A stretch of DNA of 64,000 nucleotides, taken from contig NZ_JYLH01000003.1 in assembly GCF_001439685.1 (NCBI RefSeq), positions 1 through 64,000 of the forward strand, in the 5' to 3' direction. Origin of the DNA: Pseudomonas libanensis. Lineage in GTDB: Bacteria; Pseudomonadota; Gammaproteobacteria; Pseudomonadales; Pseudomonadaceae. Shown in pieces: positions 1 to 8,918 of the stretch (its first letter is position 1; every line of letters begins with the position of its first letter). Position numbers and translations under genes: made by a program. The notes beneath the pieces are model-generated. The model saw nothing but the letters and a program-made list of their open reading frames with translations, had not been told where the DNA came from and made no database searches.

Positions 1-515
1 GCGTGATCAATGAGAAGTGCCTGCGTGAGCCCTTGGTGTTGCACTCTGATAACGGAGCGCCAATGAAATCGGTGACGCTGTTAAGCAAAATGTATGAGCT
101 GGGCATCACGCCTTCTCGCGGTCGTCCACGCGTAAGCAATGACAACCCGTACTCGGAATCACTGTTTAGGACACTGAAGTACTGCCCGCAATGGCCCTTG
201 GAAGGCTTCGCCAGCTTGGACGCTGCGCGGACTTGGGTGAGGGATTTTATGCGGTGGTACAACAGCGAACACCGGCACAGCCGGATCCGCTTCGTCACCC
301 CATCAGAGCGCCATGGAGGGAAAGATCATCAGATCCTGGCACTGCGCCATGAGCTGTATGAGCGGGAGCGCCGGAAAAGACCTGAACGGTGGTCAGGACA
401 AACACGTAACTGGGAACCGGTAGGAACGGTGCTGCTGAATCCAGATCGGGAACAGCAGACCGAACAAAAAGCGGCATAGCAGAACGGTTGACGCGACAAC
501 TACCTTGAAAAACGC
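1..515 (+). mobile_element. 3' end of an IS3-family insertion sequence (cut by window edge)
   Basis: The window opens inside an IS3-family element. The transposase C-terminus (next entry) is followed after its stop by about 36 bases that probably hold the terminal inverted repeat. The opposite end lies outside the window, so the repeat could not be paired and the right boundary is approximate. The element abuts the structured intergenic repeat at 572-759. Confidence 0.6.
3..479 (+). CDS. IS3-family transposase OrfB, C-terminal part (DDE integrase core)
   Basis: This is the C-terminal 158 residues of an IS3-type transposase; the 5' part is outside the window and the apparent GTG at position 3 is not the true start. 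Visible are the second catalytic Asp in HSDNGAPM and the catalytic Glu in NDNPYSESLFRTLKY, with the usual WYNSEHRHS and FVTPSERH segments of this integrase fold. The family catalyses cut-and-paste or copy-out transposition through a circular intermediate, with OrfA fused by frameshifting. Activity cannot be judged because OrfA and the first Asp are not in the window. The tail after residue 130 is charged and poorly conserved. Confidence 0.85.
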   Translation: MINEKCLREPLVLHSDNGAPMKSVTLLSKMYELGITPSRGRPRVSNDNPYSESLFRTLKYCPQWPLEGFASLDAARTWVRDFMRWYNSEHRHSRIRFVTPSERHGGKDHQILALRHELYERERRKRPERWSGQTRNWEPVGTVLLNPDREQQTEQKAA

Positions 516-571
516 CGCTTGCTTTTGATCTTCGGCGCCCCGTTAAACCACGCTGGCCGGAATTCGACAGG

Positions 572-759
572 GGTTTGGGGGGTAAACCGGCAGGGATGCC
601 GGTTTAGCCGCCCCGCGCCATGGATGGCGCGTGGCGGCGACCTCCCAAATCACTGGCGAATTACGGGCACACCGAGCCTGAGCGAGGTGCCGAGTGGTGG
701 GGCAAGAGCCTTTTGGTTACTTTTGGGCTCTTTTCAAAAGTGACCCGCTGTAAAAGCGG
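572..759. repeat. Highly structured intergenic repeat (three-way junction plus hairpins)
   Basis: This non-coding stretch folds strongly on paper. An outer stem GGTTTGGGGGGT (572-583) with ACCTCCCAAATC (640-651) encloses two hairpins: AAACCGGCA/TGCCGGTTT (584-605) and GCCGCC..GCGCCA/TGGCGC..GGCGGC (607-638). Further stems follow: GGCACACC/GGTGCC (666-691), GGTTACTTTTG/CAAAAGTGACC (715-745) and CCGCT/AGCGG (745-759). Short ORFs over it are artefacts of base composition. I recall similar dispersed repeats between genes in fluorescent pseudomonads but cannot name the family. It fills most of the 480-982 gene-free gap. Confidence 0.6.
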
Positions 760-832
760 AACCAATAGCAGCCATTACCGCAGGAACGGATATGTACGCG
801 ATCTGACCCGAGATCCTGGTCGGCTTTAAGGC

Positions 833-924
833 CGCCTTCGCAGGCAAGCCAGCTCCCACATTTGACCGCGTTTCAACCTTGAAATGCGATCCACTGTGGG
901 AGCTGGCTTGCCTGCGATAGCGGC
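833..924. repeat. REP inverted pair (GCTGGCTTGCCTGC type)
   Basis: Two oppositely oriented REP units, with arms at about 833-863 and 891-924, share the core GAGCTGGCTTGCCTGCGA and are separated by about 27 bases. The pair lies 58 bases upstream of the TetR gene. Confidence 0.85.
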
Positions 925-982
925 CTGGCAGACAACACACCTTCCTGCTCATACAATGCCCGCTGCCTTGTAGGAGACTTCC

Positions 983-1633
983 ATGCCCACTCGCCCCGCC
1001 CCGCCTCGCAAACCCCGCGCCCGCAGCCAGGCCCGGATCGATGCGATCCTTGAAGCCGCCCGCACCTTGCTGGCCACCGAAGGCGTGGCGAGTTTGTCGA
1101 TCTACAGCGTGGCCGAACGAGCACAGATTCCACCGTCGTCGGTGTATCACTTTTTCGCCAGTGTGCCGGCGTTACTGGAGGCGTTGACTGCTGACGTTCA
1201 CGCCGCCTTCCGTGCCGCCATCCAGGCGCCCATCGAGCATGAGTCACTCAGGCACTGGCGTGACCTGTCCTGCATCGTTGAACAACGCATGCTCACCGTT
1301 TATGACAAGGACGCTGCTGCACGCCAGTTGATCCTGGCCCAGCACGGGCTGACCGAAGTCACCCAGGCCGATCGTCAGCATGACCTGGAGCTGGGGGACT
1401 TGATGCTGGAGGTGTTCAACCGCCACTTCGAAGTGCCGAGCTTGCCCAAGGACGTGGATGTATTTGCCCTGGCGCTGGAGCTGAGCGACCGCGTGTATGC
1501 GCGCTCGGTGCATCAGCATGGGCTGATCACGCCGCGTATGGCGGAAGAAGGGATGAGGGTGTTTGATGCCTATGTGGGGCTTTATTTGCCGGCGTATCTG
1601 CCCAAGCGGCGAGCCTGGACCGGCCTCATTTGA
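983..1633 (+). CDS. TetR/AcrR-family transcriptional regulator
   Basis: A 216-residue protein with the standard TetR layout. The N-terminal DNA-binding domain (about residues 15-62) contains ARIDAILEAARTLLATEG and a helix-turn-helix in IYSVAERAQIPPSSVYHFF, preceded by a Pro/Arg-rich tail. The C-terminal ligand-binding helical domain has no recognisable specificity. TAGGAGACTTCC gives a good ribosome site just before the ATG. No divergent partner or efflux gene adjoins it, since the ssu genes run the other way and end toward it, so the regulated target is unknown. The stop codon is embedded in the palindrome at 1631-1663. Confidence 0.85.
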   Translation: MPTRPAPPRKPRARSQARIDAILEAARTLLATEGVASLSIYSVAERAQIPPSSVYHFFASVPALLEALTADVHAAFRAAIQAPIEHESLRHWRDLSCIVEQRMLTVYDKDAAARQLILAQHGLTEVTQADRQHDLELGDLMLEVFNRHFEVPSLPKDVDVFALALELSDRVYARSVHQHGLITPRMAEEGMRVFDAYVGLYLPAYLPKRRAWTGLI

Positions 1634-1663
1634 TCGTTCCCACGCTCTGCGTGGGAACGATCA
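1631..1663. terminator. Perfect 15-bp-arm palindrome between convergent genes
   Basis: Arms TGATCGTTCCCACGC and GCGTGGGAACGATCA flank a TCT loop and begin at the stop codon of the TetR gene. There is no T-run, so this may be a dispersed GTTCCCACGC repeat of fluorescent pseudomonads that also acts as a bidirectional transcript end between the TetR gene and ssuF. Confidence 0.55.
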
Positions 1664-1672
1664 GTGGGGTTA

Positions 1673-1888
1673 TCACAACTTGGCAATCGACACCTCAGTG
1701 GATTTCACAAAAGCAATCACTTCACTGCCAATCACCAGCTCCAGCTCTTTCACCGAACGCGTGGTAATCACCGAAGTGACGATGCCGGACGCAGTCTGCA
1801 CATCGATTTCCGACAGCACATCGCCGACCACGATTTCCTTGATGGTGCCTTTGAACTGGTTACGCACGTTGATAGCTTTGATAGTCAT
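1673..1888 (-). CDS. ssuF: Molbindin-like single Mop-domain protein SsuF
   Basis: A 71-residue protein consisting of one Mop/TOBE domain: it begins MTIKAINVRNQFKGTIKEI and carries the typical V-SEIDV-T-SG-IVTSVIT core. Mop domains bind molybdate or tungstate oxyanions as oligomers. In P. putida S-313 the ssuEADCBF operon ends with such a gene, needed for growth on some sulfonates and esters; its exact role is unsettled. The start at 1888 is chosen because AGAAGGAAC lies just upstream and the longer frame lacks family similarity. The protein has only its initiator Met and no Cys, as expected for a sulfur-starvation product. Confidence 0.85.
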   Translation of the reverse strand: MTIKAINVRNQFKGTIKEIVVGDVLSEIDVQTASGIVTSVITTRSVKELELVIGSEVIAFVKSTEVSIAKL

Positions 1889-1916
1889 GGTGTTGTTCCT
1901 TCTAAGGACAAGTGGG

Positions 1917-2723
1917 TTATTGCGCCCAACGCAATTGCGTCGGCAGCGGTGAAACAGGTTCGGGTTCCGGTGGTGAGCCGGGCAGCGACAGCACACGGTT
2001 GAGTACTTCGGCTTCCAGAGCGGCCAGGCGGTGTGAACCCCGGGCCCGAGGGCGTGGCAGGTCGACATTCAGGTCGAGGCCGATTTCGCCGTCCTCAATC
2101 AGAATCACCCGGTCGGCAATTGCCACGGCCTCGCTGACGTCGTGGGTCACCAGCAGCACAGTAAAGCCGTGCTTCTGCCAGAGGTTTTCGATCAGTTGCT
2201 GCATCTCGATGCGGGTCAGGGCATCCAGCGCCCCCAGCGGCTCGTCGAGCAACAGCAGGCGCGGTTGGTGGATCAACGCACGGGCCAGTGCCACACGCTG
2301 CTTCTGGCCACCAGACAAGGCCGCCGGCCATTCATTGGCGCGCTCGGCCAGGCCCACCGCTTCCAAGGCTTGCAGCGCTCGAGGGCGCCAGTTGCCCGTG
2401 AGGCCAAGGCCGACGTTGTCGATGATCTTTTTCCACGGCAGCAAACGCGCTTCCTGGAACATCAACCGCGTGTCTTCAATGGCCTCGTGCAGCGGCGCGG
2501 AGCCGGCCAGCAGCTCGCCGCCACTGGCTTTGTCCAGGCCCGCCAACAGGCGCAGCAAGGTACTTTTGCCGCAGCCACTGCGACCGACCACGGCCACGAA
2601 CTGCCCCGCCGGGATATGCAGATCAATCTCTTTGAGCACTTCCCGCACACCAAAGGCCTTGCGCAACTTGCGCACCGCCAGCGGAATGCCTTTCAACAGG
2701 CGTGGAGGTTGTTGAGCGGTCAT
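1917..2723 (-). CDS. ssuB: Aliphatic sulfonate ABC transporter ATPase
   Basis: A 268-residue ATP-binding subunit that powers uptake of alkanesulfonates. Walker [10 protein letters not shown] is at residues 47-55, signature LSGGQ at 136-140 and Walker B LLLLDE at 156-161, followed by the H-loop in [10 protein letters not shown]. The short C-terminal extension is Pro-rich. The ATG overlaps the ssuC stop (ATGA at 2720-2723), which implies translational coupling. Family members of this SsuB/TauB/NtrD type are close relatives; the adjacent ssuD monooxygenase identifies the substrate class as sulfonates. Confidence 0.95.
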   Translation of the reverse strand: MTAQQPPRLLKGIPLAVRKLRKAFGVREVLKEIDLHIPAGQFVAVVGRSGCGKSTLLRLLAGLDKASGGELLAGSAPLHEAIEDTRLMFQEARLLPWKKIIDNVGLGLTGNWRPRALQALEAVGLAERANEWPAALSGGQKQRVALARALIHQPRLLLLDEPLGALDALTRIEMQQLIENLWQKHGFTVLLVTHDVSEAVAIADRVILIEDGEIGLDLNVDLPRPRARGSHRLAALEAEVLNRVLSLPGSPPEPEPVSPLPTQLRWAQ

Positions 2724-3508
2724 GCCGCACCTCCTTTATTCACTTGATAAGCAGGGTGCCAGCGCAGCCACACACGTTCCAGGCCACGGGCGGCCAGGTC
2801 GGCGAGTTTGCCGAGGATGGCGTACATGACGATGGCCAGCACCACCACGTCGGTTTGCAGGAATTCACGGGCATTCATCGCCAGGTAGCCGATACCGGAG
2901 CTGGCCGAAATGGTTTCCGCCACGATCAGCGTCAGCCACATAAAGCCCAGGGCAAAACGCACGCCCACCAGGATCGACGGCAGTGCGCCCGGCAGGATCA
3001 CTTGCCAGAACAGGCTGAACCCGGACAAGCCGTAGCTGCGCGACATTTCCACCAGCGCCGGGTCAACGTTGCGGATGCCGTGGTAGGTGTTCAGGTAAAT
3101 CGGGAACAACGTGCCCAGGGCCACCAGGAAAATCTTCGCGGTTTCGTCAATGCCGAACCACAGGATCACCAGCGGGATCAGCGCCAGGTGCGGCACGTTA
3201 CGAATCATCTGCACAGAGCTGTCCAGCAAGCGCTCGCCCCACTTCGACAACCCGGTGATAAAGCCCAGGGCCAAACCTATGCTGCCGCCGATCACAAAGC
3301 CCAGGCCAGCACGCCAGCCGCTGATAGCCAGGTGGGTCCAGATTTCGCCGCTGACCACCAGGTTGACCCCGGCTTCGATCACCGCACTCGGCGCTGGCAG
3401 GATGCGCGTCGACAGCCAACCCGCCGAGACTGACAGCTGCCACACCGCCAACAACAAGATCGGCAGCACCCAGGGCGCCACGCGATGACTGAATTTTTCA
3501 AAGTCCAT
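2720..3508 (-). CDS. ssuC: Aliphatic sulfonate ABC transporter permease
   Basis: A 262-residue inner-membrane permease with about six hydrophobic segments and the BPD_transp_1 EAA-type loop ([24 protein letters not shown]), which docks on SsuB. It forms the channel for sulfonates delivered by SsuA. GAGG lies upstream of the ATG. It is preceded by ssuD with a 9-base gap and overlaps ssuB by four bases, so it belongs to the ssuEADCBF transcript. Length and topology match the SsuC family. Confidence 0.94.
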   Translation of the reverse strand: MDFEKFSHRVAPWVLPILLLAVWQLSVSAGWLSTRILPAPSAVIEAGVNLVVSGEIWTHLAISGWRAGLGFVIGGSIGLALGFITGLSKWGERLLDSSVQMIRNVPHLALIPLVILWFGIDETAKIFLVALGTLFPIYLNTYHGIRNVDPALVEMSRSYGLSGFSLFWQVILPGALPSILVGVRFALGFMWLTLIVAETISASSGIGYLAMNAREFLQTDVVVLAIVMYAILGKLADLAARGLERVWLRWHPAYQVNKGGAA

Positions 3509-3517
3509 GGCGGCGCC

Positions 3518-4666
3518 TCAACTCTGTGACGCAGCTTTGGGAAGGATATCGTTGGCGACCATCTCGCCGAACGGGCTGACGTAGCCAGCGCTTTTCGGCA
3601 ACTCGGGACGTTCGATATCCAAATGCGGGAACAACAGCTCGGCGACCCGATAAGACTCTTCCAGGTGCGGATAACCGGAGAAGATAAAGGTATCGATGCC
3701 CAGGTCCGCGTATTCCTTGACCCGTGCTGCAACCGTCGGACCATCGCCGACCAGCGCAGTCCCGGCACCGCCCCGCACCAGGCCGACGCCGGCCCACAGG
3801 TTGGGGCTGACTTCCAGGTTGTCACGGCTGCCGCCATGCAAGGCCGCCATGCGTTGCTGGCCGACCGAGTCGAAGCGCGCCAGGGATGCCTGGGCGCGGG
3901 CGATGGTGTCGTCGTCCAGATGGGAGATGAGTTTGTCGGCGGCCTTCCAGGCCTCTTCGTTGGTCTCGCGCACAATCACATGCAGGCGAATGCCGAAGCG
4001 CAGGGTACGTCCGAGTTTTTCGGCCTTGGCGCGAACCTGGGCGATTTTTTCCGCGACCGCAGCCGGGGGCTCGCCCCAGGTCAGCACCATTTCCACCTGT
4101 TCGGCTGCCAGGTCCTGGGCGGCTTCGGAGGAACCACCGAAGTACAGCGGCGGGCGTGGTTGCTGGATTGGCGGGTAAAGCAACTTGGCGCCTTTGACGC
4201 TGATGTGCTCGCCGTCGTAGTCCACGGTTTCGCCCTCCAGCACCCGGCGCCAGATGCGGGTGAATTCCACCGAGGCCTGGTAGCGCTCTTCGTGGCTGAG
4301 GAACAAGCCGTCGCCGGCCAGCTCTTCGGGGTCACCGCCGGTGACCAGGTTGAACAACGCGCGCCCCCCGGACAAGCGGTCCAGGGTTGCAGCCTGGCGT
4401 GCGGCCACCGTCGGGGAAATGATCCCGGGGCGCAGCGCGACGAGGAATTTCAAGCGCTGGGTCACTGGAATCAGCGAGGCCGCCACCAGCCACGAGTCTT
4501 CGCAGGAACGACCGGTGGGAATCAACACTCCACCGAAACCCAGGCGGTCAGCGGCCTGGGCCACTTGTTGCAGGTAGCCGTGGTCGACGGCGCGAGCGCC
4601 TTCGGCGGTGCCAAGGTAATGGCCGTCGCCATGGGTAGGCAGGAACCAGAAAATATTGAGGCTCAT
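3518..4666 (-). CDS. ssuD: FMNH2-dependent alkanesulfonate monooxygenase
   Basis: A 382-residue luciferase-like TIM-barrel enzyme that oxidatively cleaves the C-S bond of alkanesulfonates, yielding an aldehyde and sulfite, with reduced FMN supplied by SsuE. Family landmarks are [19 protein letters not shown] at the N-terminus, GRSCEDSW with the active-site-region Cys, FNLVTGGDP, and a C-terminal [12 protein letters not shown] segment. The start at 4666 follows a good GGAGACAACTCC ribosome site. The cytoplasmic product releases sulfite for assimilation. The neighbours ssuA upstream and ssuC downstream confirm the pathway. Confidence 0.96.
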   Translation of the reverse strand: MSLNIFWFLPTHGDGHYLGTAEGARAVDHGYLQQVAQAADRLGFGGVLIPTGRSCEDSWLVAASLIPVTQRLKFLVALRPGIISPTVAARQAATLDRLSGGRALFNLVTGGDPEELAGDGLFLSHEERYQASVEFTRIWRRVLEGETVDYDGEHISVKGAKLLYPPIQQPRPPLYFGGSSEAAQDLAAEQVEMVLTWGEPPAAVAEKIAQVRAKAEKLGRTLRFGIRLHVIVRETNEEAWKAADKLISHLDDDTIARAQASLARFDSVGQQRMAALHGGSRDNLEVSPNLWAGVGLVRGGAGTALVGDGPTVAARVKEYADLGIDTFIFSGYPHLEESYRVAELLFPHLDIERPELPKSAGYVSPFGEMVANDILPKAASQS

Positions 4667-4691
4667 GGAGTTGTCTCCTGAAGAAGTCGAA

Positions 4692-5660
4692 TTACGGCGC
4701 TTTGGCAACCGCGGCGGGTGGCGTCCAGATCACGTCCTTGATGCTCAAGGGCTTGGGGATCAATTTGAGTTGGTAAAAGGTGTCGGCGATTTTTTGCTGG
4801 GCGGCGACTACTTCGGGCGTCAGGAACAGCGCGCCGTAACCCTGGCGTTTCACCGAGGTCAGGGTGATGTCGGGCGGCAGGCCCAGCAGTGGTGCGACTT
4901 GCTCGGTGACCTGCTGAGGGTTGGCCTTGGACCACTCGCCCACTGCGCGCACTTCTTCCACCAATGCCTTGATCACTTCAGGGTGTTGCTCGGCATAGGG
5001 CTTGGTGGCAAGGTAGAACTGATGGTTGTCGGCGATGCCGGTGCCGTCGCGCAGGGTACGGGCCTGCAGTTGATTCTCGGCGGCAGCCTGGTAGGGGTCC
5101 CAGATCACCCAGGCGTCCACGCTGCCGCGCTCGAATGCGGCGCGGGCATCAGCGGGCGGCAGGAATACCGTCTTCACGTCGGTGTAGTTGAGGCCGGCAT
5201 CTGCCAGGGCACGCACCAGCAGGTAATGCACGTTGGAGCCTTTGTTGAGCACGACCTTTTTGCCCTTCAACTCGGCCACCGATTTGATCGGCGAGTCCTT
5301 GGGCACCAGGATCGCTTCGCTGGTGGGCGCTGGCGGTTCGTAGGCGACATAGAGCAGATCAGCGCCGGCAGCCTGGGCAAAGACCGGCGGGGTTTCGCCG
5401 GTGACGCCGAAGTCGATGGCGCCGACGTTCAGGCCCTCCAGCAACTGCGGGCCGCCGGGGAACTCGGTCCACTGCACCTGCACGCCCTGGGCGGCGAGGC
5501 GTTTTTCCAGGGAGCCCTTGGCCTTGAGCAGCACCAGGGTGCCGTACTTCTGATAACCGATCCGCAGGGTCTCGGCGGCTTGGGCTTGAACAATGGCGCC
5601 GAAGGACACAGCCGCAGCAAACAGTGCGACCAGACCACGACGCAAGATGACAGTGCGCAT
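4692..5660 (-). CDS. ssuA: Periplasmic sulfonate-binding protein
   Basis: A 322-residue ABC substrate-binding protein. A Sec signal peptide (about residues 1-28, ending QAQA-AET) precedes the mature domain, which starts [19 protein letters not shown] as in SsuA/TauA proteins. It captures aliphatic sulfonates and delivers them to SsuC. Apart from the initiator, the sequence contains no Met and no Cys, a marked sulfur-sparing composition for an abundant starvation-induced protein. It lies between ssuE and ssuD with short gaps. Confidence 0.95.
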   Translation of the reverse strand: MRTVILRRGLVALFAAAVSFGAIVQAQAAETLRIGYQKYGTLVLLKAKGSLEKRLAAQGVQVQWTEFPGGPQLLEGLNVGAIDFGVTGETPPVFAQAAGADLLYVAYEPPAPTSEAILVPKDSPIKSVAELKGKKVVLNKGSNVHYLLVRALADAGLNYTDVKTVFLPPADARAAFERGSVDAWVIWDPYQAAAENQLQARTLRDGTGIADNHQFYLATKPYAEQHPEVIKALVEEVRAVGEWSKANPQQVTEQVAPLLGLPPDITLTSVKRQGYGALFLTPEVVAAQQKIADTFYQLKLIPKPLSIKDVIWTPPAAVAKAP

Positions 5661-5754
5661 GGCGCTCTCTCCACAGTTGCGATTAGGGTTTTGGCTGCAC
5701 CTGCTTGGCCGTTGGCGGCTGAGTAAGGTGAGTGTTTCTCGATATTGGTAAGGC

Positions 5755-6348
5755 TCAGATGCTCCAGCGAGCGCTCAACAAACGTTCATTCAATACATCT
5801 GGGTCCAGTGGTTTCGGGCGCCGGGCCATGGCGCTGTAGAGCTGTTCCAGGGCCTCGTGCAAACGCTGCTCCAGCACTGGCACCAGTTGCGCCTGGACGC
5901 TGCCTTCGCCATAGGCGATCTGGCTGTCTTCGGCAAAGATACCGTGGAGCAATTCCTGGGCTTTGAGGGCCGACAACACCGGCTTCAAGGCGTAGTCCAC
6001 CGCCAGCATGTGGGCGATGCTGCCCCCGGTGGCTATTGGCAACACCACCTTATGGGCCAGGGCGCGTTCGGGCAGCAGGTCCAACACGGTTTTCAACGCG
6101 CCGGAAAACGACGCTTTGTACACCGGCGTGGCGATCACCAGGCCGTCGGCATTGGCCACCTGTTGCAGCAGGTCGATGACTTTAGGGCTGTCGAAGCGCG
6201 CATGCAGCAAGTCCTCGGCCGGGAAGTCCCGTATCTGGTAACTCACCACTTCCACGCCCTGGCGTTGCAGCCACTGACGGGTTTTATCCAGCAGCACCCC
6301 GGAGCGGGAACGCTGGCTGGGACTGCCTCCAAGTGTTACGACCAGCAT
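5755..6348 (-). CDS. ssuE: NAD(P)H-dependent FMN reductase
   Basis: A 197-residue flavodoxin-like reductase that makes FMNH2 for SsuD. The N-terminal [15 protein letters not shown] is the phosphate-binding loop for [28 protein letters not shown] is the second conserved flavin-site block. It is the first gene of ssuEADCBF. The upstream AT-rich region carries a perfect palindrome (6424-6445) and the 9-mer GAATAAATA in sense orientation (6446-6454), which I take as candidate sulfur-control sites. Few Met and no Cys are present. Confidence 0.94.
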   Translation of the reverse strand: MLVVTLGGSPSQRSRSGVLLDKTRQWLQRQGVEVVSYQIRDFPAEDLLHARFDSPKVIDLLQQVANADGLVIATPVYKASFSGALKTVLDLLPERALAHKVVLPIATGGSIAHMLAVDYALKPVLSALKAQELLHGIFAEDSQIAYGEGSVQAQLVPVLEQRLHEALEQLYSAMARRPKPLDPDVLNERLLSARWSI

Positions 6349-6423
6349 GTAGGGAATTCCTCAAGCAAGTGTCGGCGCTTCGCCGTGTGGCGATGGCGCC
6401 AAGATGGGACAGACCTTAGCAGC

Positions 6424-6445
6424 AGATTTATATATCTATAAATCT
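6424..6445. promoter_or_regulatory. Perfect 9-bp inverted repeat upstream of ssuE
   Basis: Arms AGATTTATA (6424-6432) and TATAAATCT (6437-6445) flank TATC, 76-97 bases upstream of the ssuE start in an unusually AT-rich stretch. The position fits an operator for a LysR-type sulfur regulator such as CysB, but no established consensus was matched. Confidence 0.45.
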
Positions 6446-6501
6446 TATTTATTCATTTGTTTATTCCATAAATACATAAGCATTTGATCAGTCGCCAGGC
6501 G

Positions 6502-6523
6502 AAAAAAAAGCCGTCGAAACGGC
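6502..6523 (-). terminator. Intrinsic terminator downstream of lsfA
   Basis: Read on the minus strand this is GCCGT-TTCG-ACGGC followed by eight T residues: a short GC stem, a stable UUCG loop and a U-run. It lies about 140 bases after the lsfA stop, beyond the REP pair, and insulates the ssu promoter. Confidence 0.8.
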
Positions 6524-6583
6524 CTGAAAACCCCTGCTGTGTGAGACGGTTTGCAACTGGAAATATGTATTGCCTATAAGACC

Positions 6584-6653
6584 CTATCGCGGGCAAGCCC
6601 GGCTCCCACAGTGGACCGCATTCCCCTGTGGGAGCCGGGCTTGCCCGCGATAG
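6584..6653. repeat. REP inverted pair (GCCGGGCTTGCCCGCG type)
   Basis: Two nearly perfect inverted arms, CTATCGCGGGCAAGCCCGG and its complement, are separated by about 14 bases between lsfA and its terminator. The 6349-6664 gap holds this pair, the terminator and the ssuE control region, and no gene. Confidence 0.85.
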
Positions 6654-6664
6654 CGATATCAGCC

Positions 6665-7303
6665 TTAACGGTTAGGCTGCGGTGTAAGGCGCAGATAAGG
6701 CTTCACCGCACGATAGCCTTTGGGAAAGCGTTTCTTGATCTCTTCCTCATCCTTGAGCGACGGCACGATCACTACTTCATCCCCATCCTGCCAGTTGGCC
6801 GGGGTAGCGACCTTGTGGTTGTCGGTCAGTTGCAATGAGTCGATCACCCGCAGGATTTCATGGAAGTTACGCCCGGTGCTGGCCGGGTAGGTGATGGTCA
6901 GGCGGATCTTCTTGTTCGGGTCGATCACGAACAAGGAGCGCACGGTAAGGGTGTCACTGGCGTTCGGATGGATCAGGTCGTAGAGGTCCGAGACCTTGCG
7001 ATCGGCATCGGCCAGGATCGGGAAGTTGACGATGGTGTTCTGGGTTTCGTTGATGTCTTCGATCCACTTGTGGTGCGAATCCACCGGGTCTACCGACAGG
7101 GCGATGGCCTTGACGCCACGTTTAGCGAATTCGTCCTTGAGCTTGGCAGTGAAGCCCAGCTCGGTAGTGCACACCGGAGTGAAGTCCGCCGGATGGGAAA
7201 ACAGCACACCCCAGCTGTCTCCCAGCCATTCGTGGAAACGAATCTTGCCGGCGCTGGAATCCTGTTCGAAGTCGGGGGCGATGTCGCCCAGTCGTAGGCT
7301 CAT
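6665..7303 (-). CDS. lsfA: 1-Cys peroxiredoxin LsfA
   Basis: A 212-residue Prx6-type peroxidase that reduces peroxides with one catalytic cysteine. The motif HPADFTPVCTTE places the peroxidatic residue at Cys45, with Thr42 and a downstream Arg completing the site; there is no resolving Cys. LsfA was first described in P. putida as a sulfate-starvation protein encoded next to ssu genes. Here too it lies directly upstream of ssuE in the same direction. The protein contains only one Met (the initiator) and only the catalytic Cys. AGGAG precedes the ATG. The upstream region carries AT-rich repeats (7366-7384). Confidence 0.93.
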   Translation of the reverse strand: MSLRLGDIAPDFEQDSSAGKIRFHEWLGDSWGVLFSHPADFTPVCTTELGFTAKLKDEFAKRGVKAIALSVDPVDSHHKWIEDINETQNTIVNFPILADADRKVSDLYDLIHPNASDTLTVRSLFVIDPNKKIRLTITYPASTGRNFHEILRVIDSLQLTDNHKVATPANWQDGDEVVIVPSLKDEEEIKKRFPKGYRAVKPYLRLTPQPNR

Positions 7304-7365
7304 GGTGTAGCTCCTGGTGAGTGCTTATGGAGCCCACTGTGCATGGATCTGGGATTATTTAAAAA

Positions 7366-7384
7366 GAATAAATATCGATTTATT
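7366..7384. promoter_or_regulatory. AT-rich inverted repeat upstream of lsfA
   Basis: Arms AATAAAT (7367-7373) and ATTTATT (7378-7384) flank ATCG, 64-81 bases upstream of the lsfA start. The 9-mer GAATAAATA (7366-7374) overlaps it and recurs upstream of ssuE and of the TonB receptor, so it is a candidate shared sulfur-regulon element. Confidence 0.4.
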
Positions 7385-7541
7385 TAGACGATAAAGGAAT
7401 ATTAAAAATGTGTTCACTGGACTTGGGTACAAGCGGGGATCAACATTGTTTTCAAGGTTCGAGAAGGCCTTGAGACGCTGTAAAAAGAGGGGTTCAGGAA
7501 GGGCTTGCGGGGGTTGAGCCCGACTTGAAAAAGCAACACAC

Positions 7542-7566
7542 CTTGCCCGGCATTGCGCCGGGCGAG
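7542..7566 (-). terminator. Strong hairpin after the OprD-family porin gene
   Basis: GCCCGGC (7545-7551) pairs with GCCGGGC (7557-7563) across ATTGC, starting 11 bases past the porin stop. There is no immediate T-run, but TTTTT follows about 20 bases later on the minus strand. It is a probable transcript end. Confidence 0.6.
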
Positions 7567-7577
7567 GTTTTACAGGC

Positions 7578-8918
7578 TTACAACAGCGGGATCGAGTAGC
7601 TGACGATCAGGCGGTTTTCGTCCTGGTTACGCGTGCTGGCGATATCGCTGCGCCACATAGCGTTTTTCCACGCCACGCCAACGTTCTTCAGCGGACCTTC
7701 CGGTACGACGTAGGCAACAGTGATGTCACGTTCCCACTCGGACTGGCCGGTGAACTCGGTACGGTTGCCGGAAACGGTGTCGATATGATCACCTTTCAGG
7801 TAAACCACACCAGCGGTCAGACCAGGTACACCAACCTTGGCGAAGTCGTAGGAGTAGCGAGCTTGCCAGGTACGCTCGCCGGCACGGGCGAACTTCTGGA
7901 TCTGCATGTCAGTGGTGATGTAGGCCGACGAGCCGTCACCCTGGTTCAGCCAAGGGAAGTCGCTGCTGCCATTGCTGACCTGGTAACCGCCACCGAAAGT
8001 GTGGCCGGCAACCGAATACAGGAACAGGCCGCTGTACAGGTTGTTGTCGACTTTGCCACGACCGGAGTTGACGCCACCGTAGTTACCTGTTGAGAAGTAG
8101 GCGGACTGGTTGCCGTTGTTACCGTCGTCGGAGCTGTTGAAGTAACGCAGGTCAGACTTCAGCACGCCAGGGCCGATAGCCCAGTTGTGGGTCAGGCCCA
8201 GGAAGTGTTGCTTGTAGAAATCTTCCAGGTTGCCGTAGTAGTACTGGGCGGTCAGGTCCTTGGTGATCTTGTAGTCACCACCGGCGTAGTAGAACTTGTT
8301 GCTCGAACGCCAGTTCGCACCACGGCTGTTGGCCCCGGAGATGGACAGGCTTTCATTGTTGCTGGAGTTACGGCCCTTGGCTTTTTCGATCTGGCCGGCG
8401 ACCAAGGTCAGGTCCTTGATGTCGCTGGAGGTGATCTGGCCACCCTGGAAGGTCTGCGGCAGCATACGACCATCGTTGGTGACGATGACCGGCAGCTTGG
8501 GCTGCAAGGTACCCAGCTTCAGTTCGGTCTGGGAGATCTTGGCCTTGGCGGTCAGGCCCAGGCTCGAGTAGTTATCAACGGCTTCGCCATTGGACTTGCT
8601 CGGGAAGATAGTGCCGCCGTAAGAGCTGGCAGTCGCGCCGTTGGTGCCGCCGCCGGAATCCAGGCGAACACCCAGCAGGCCGATAGCGTCAAGACCGAAG
8701 CCAACGGTGCCTTGGGTATAACCGGAGATGAAACGCAGATCGAAGCCTTGGCCCCACTCTTCGTTCTTGTTTGCACCAGCGCCTTCGCGGTTATCGGTGT
8801 TGATGTAAAAGTTACGCAGGCCCAGTGTGGCCTTGCTGTCTTCGATGAAACCGGCGGCGCCTGCTTGCTGGGCGATTGCGCCCAATGCTACAGCCACAGC
8901 CAAGGTGGACTTCTTCAT
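7578..8918 (-). CDS. OprD-family outer-membrane porin
   Basis: A 446-residue substrate-specific porin precursor. The signal peptide MKKSTLAVAVALGAIAQQAGA is followed by GFIEDSKATLGLRNFYIN, the typical OprD start, then alternating beta-strands and a C-terminal strand ending SYSIPLL. The family forms 18-strand barrels for small carboxylates, amino acids and aromatics. Its position between lsfA and a tauA remnant suggests entry of an organosulfur or carboxylate compound, but the substrate cannot be read from sequence. It has no Cys and four Met in total. GGAGCGG lies before the ATG. Confidence 0.9.
   Translation of the reverse strand: MKKSTLAVAVALGAIAQQAGAAGFIEDSKATLGLRNFYINTDNREGAGANKNEEWGQGFDLRFISGYTQGTVGFGLDAIGLLGVRLDSGGGTNGATASSYGGTIFPSKSNGEAVDNYSSLGLTAKAKISQTELKLGTLQPKLPVIVTNDGRMLPQTFQGGQITSSDIKDLTLVAGQIEKAKGRNSSNNESLSISGANSRGANWRSSNKFYYAGGDYKITKDLTAQYYYGNLEDFYKQHFLGLTHNWAIGPGVLKSDLRYFNSSDDGNNGNQSAYFSTGNYGGVNSGRGKVDNNLYSGLFLYSVAGHTFGGGYQVSNGSSDFPWLNQGDGSSAYITTDMQIQKFARAGERTWQARYSYDFAKVGVPGLTAGVVYLKGDHIDTVSGNRTEFTGQSEWERDITVAYVVPEGPLKNVGVAWKNAMWRSDIASTRNQDENRLIVSYSIPLL

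Noticed and set aside
519..829. Short overlapping frames of 69-74 codons in the structured repeat
   Set aside because: They follow the hairpins of the repeat and have no ribosome sites; the sequence constraint is in the base pairing, not in codons.
1917..2715. 267-codon plus-strand frame over ssuB
   Set aside because: Ser/Arg-rich mirror frame of a canonical ABC ATPase on the minus strand.
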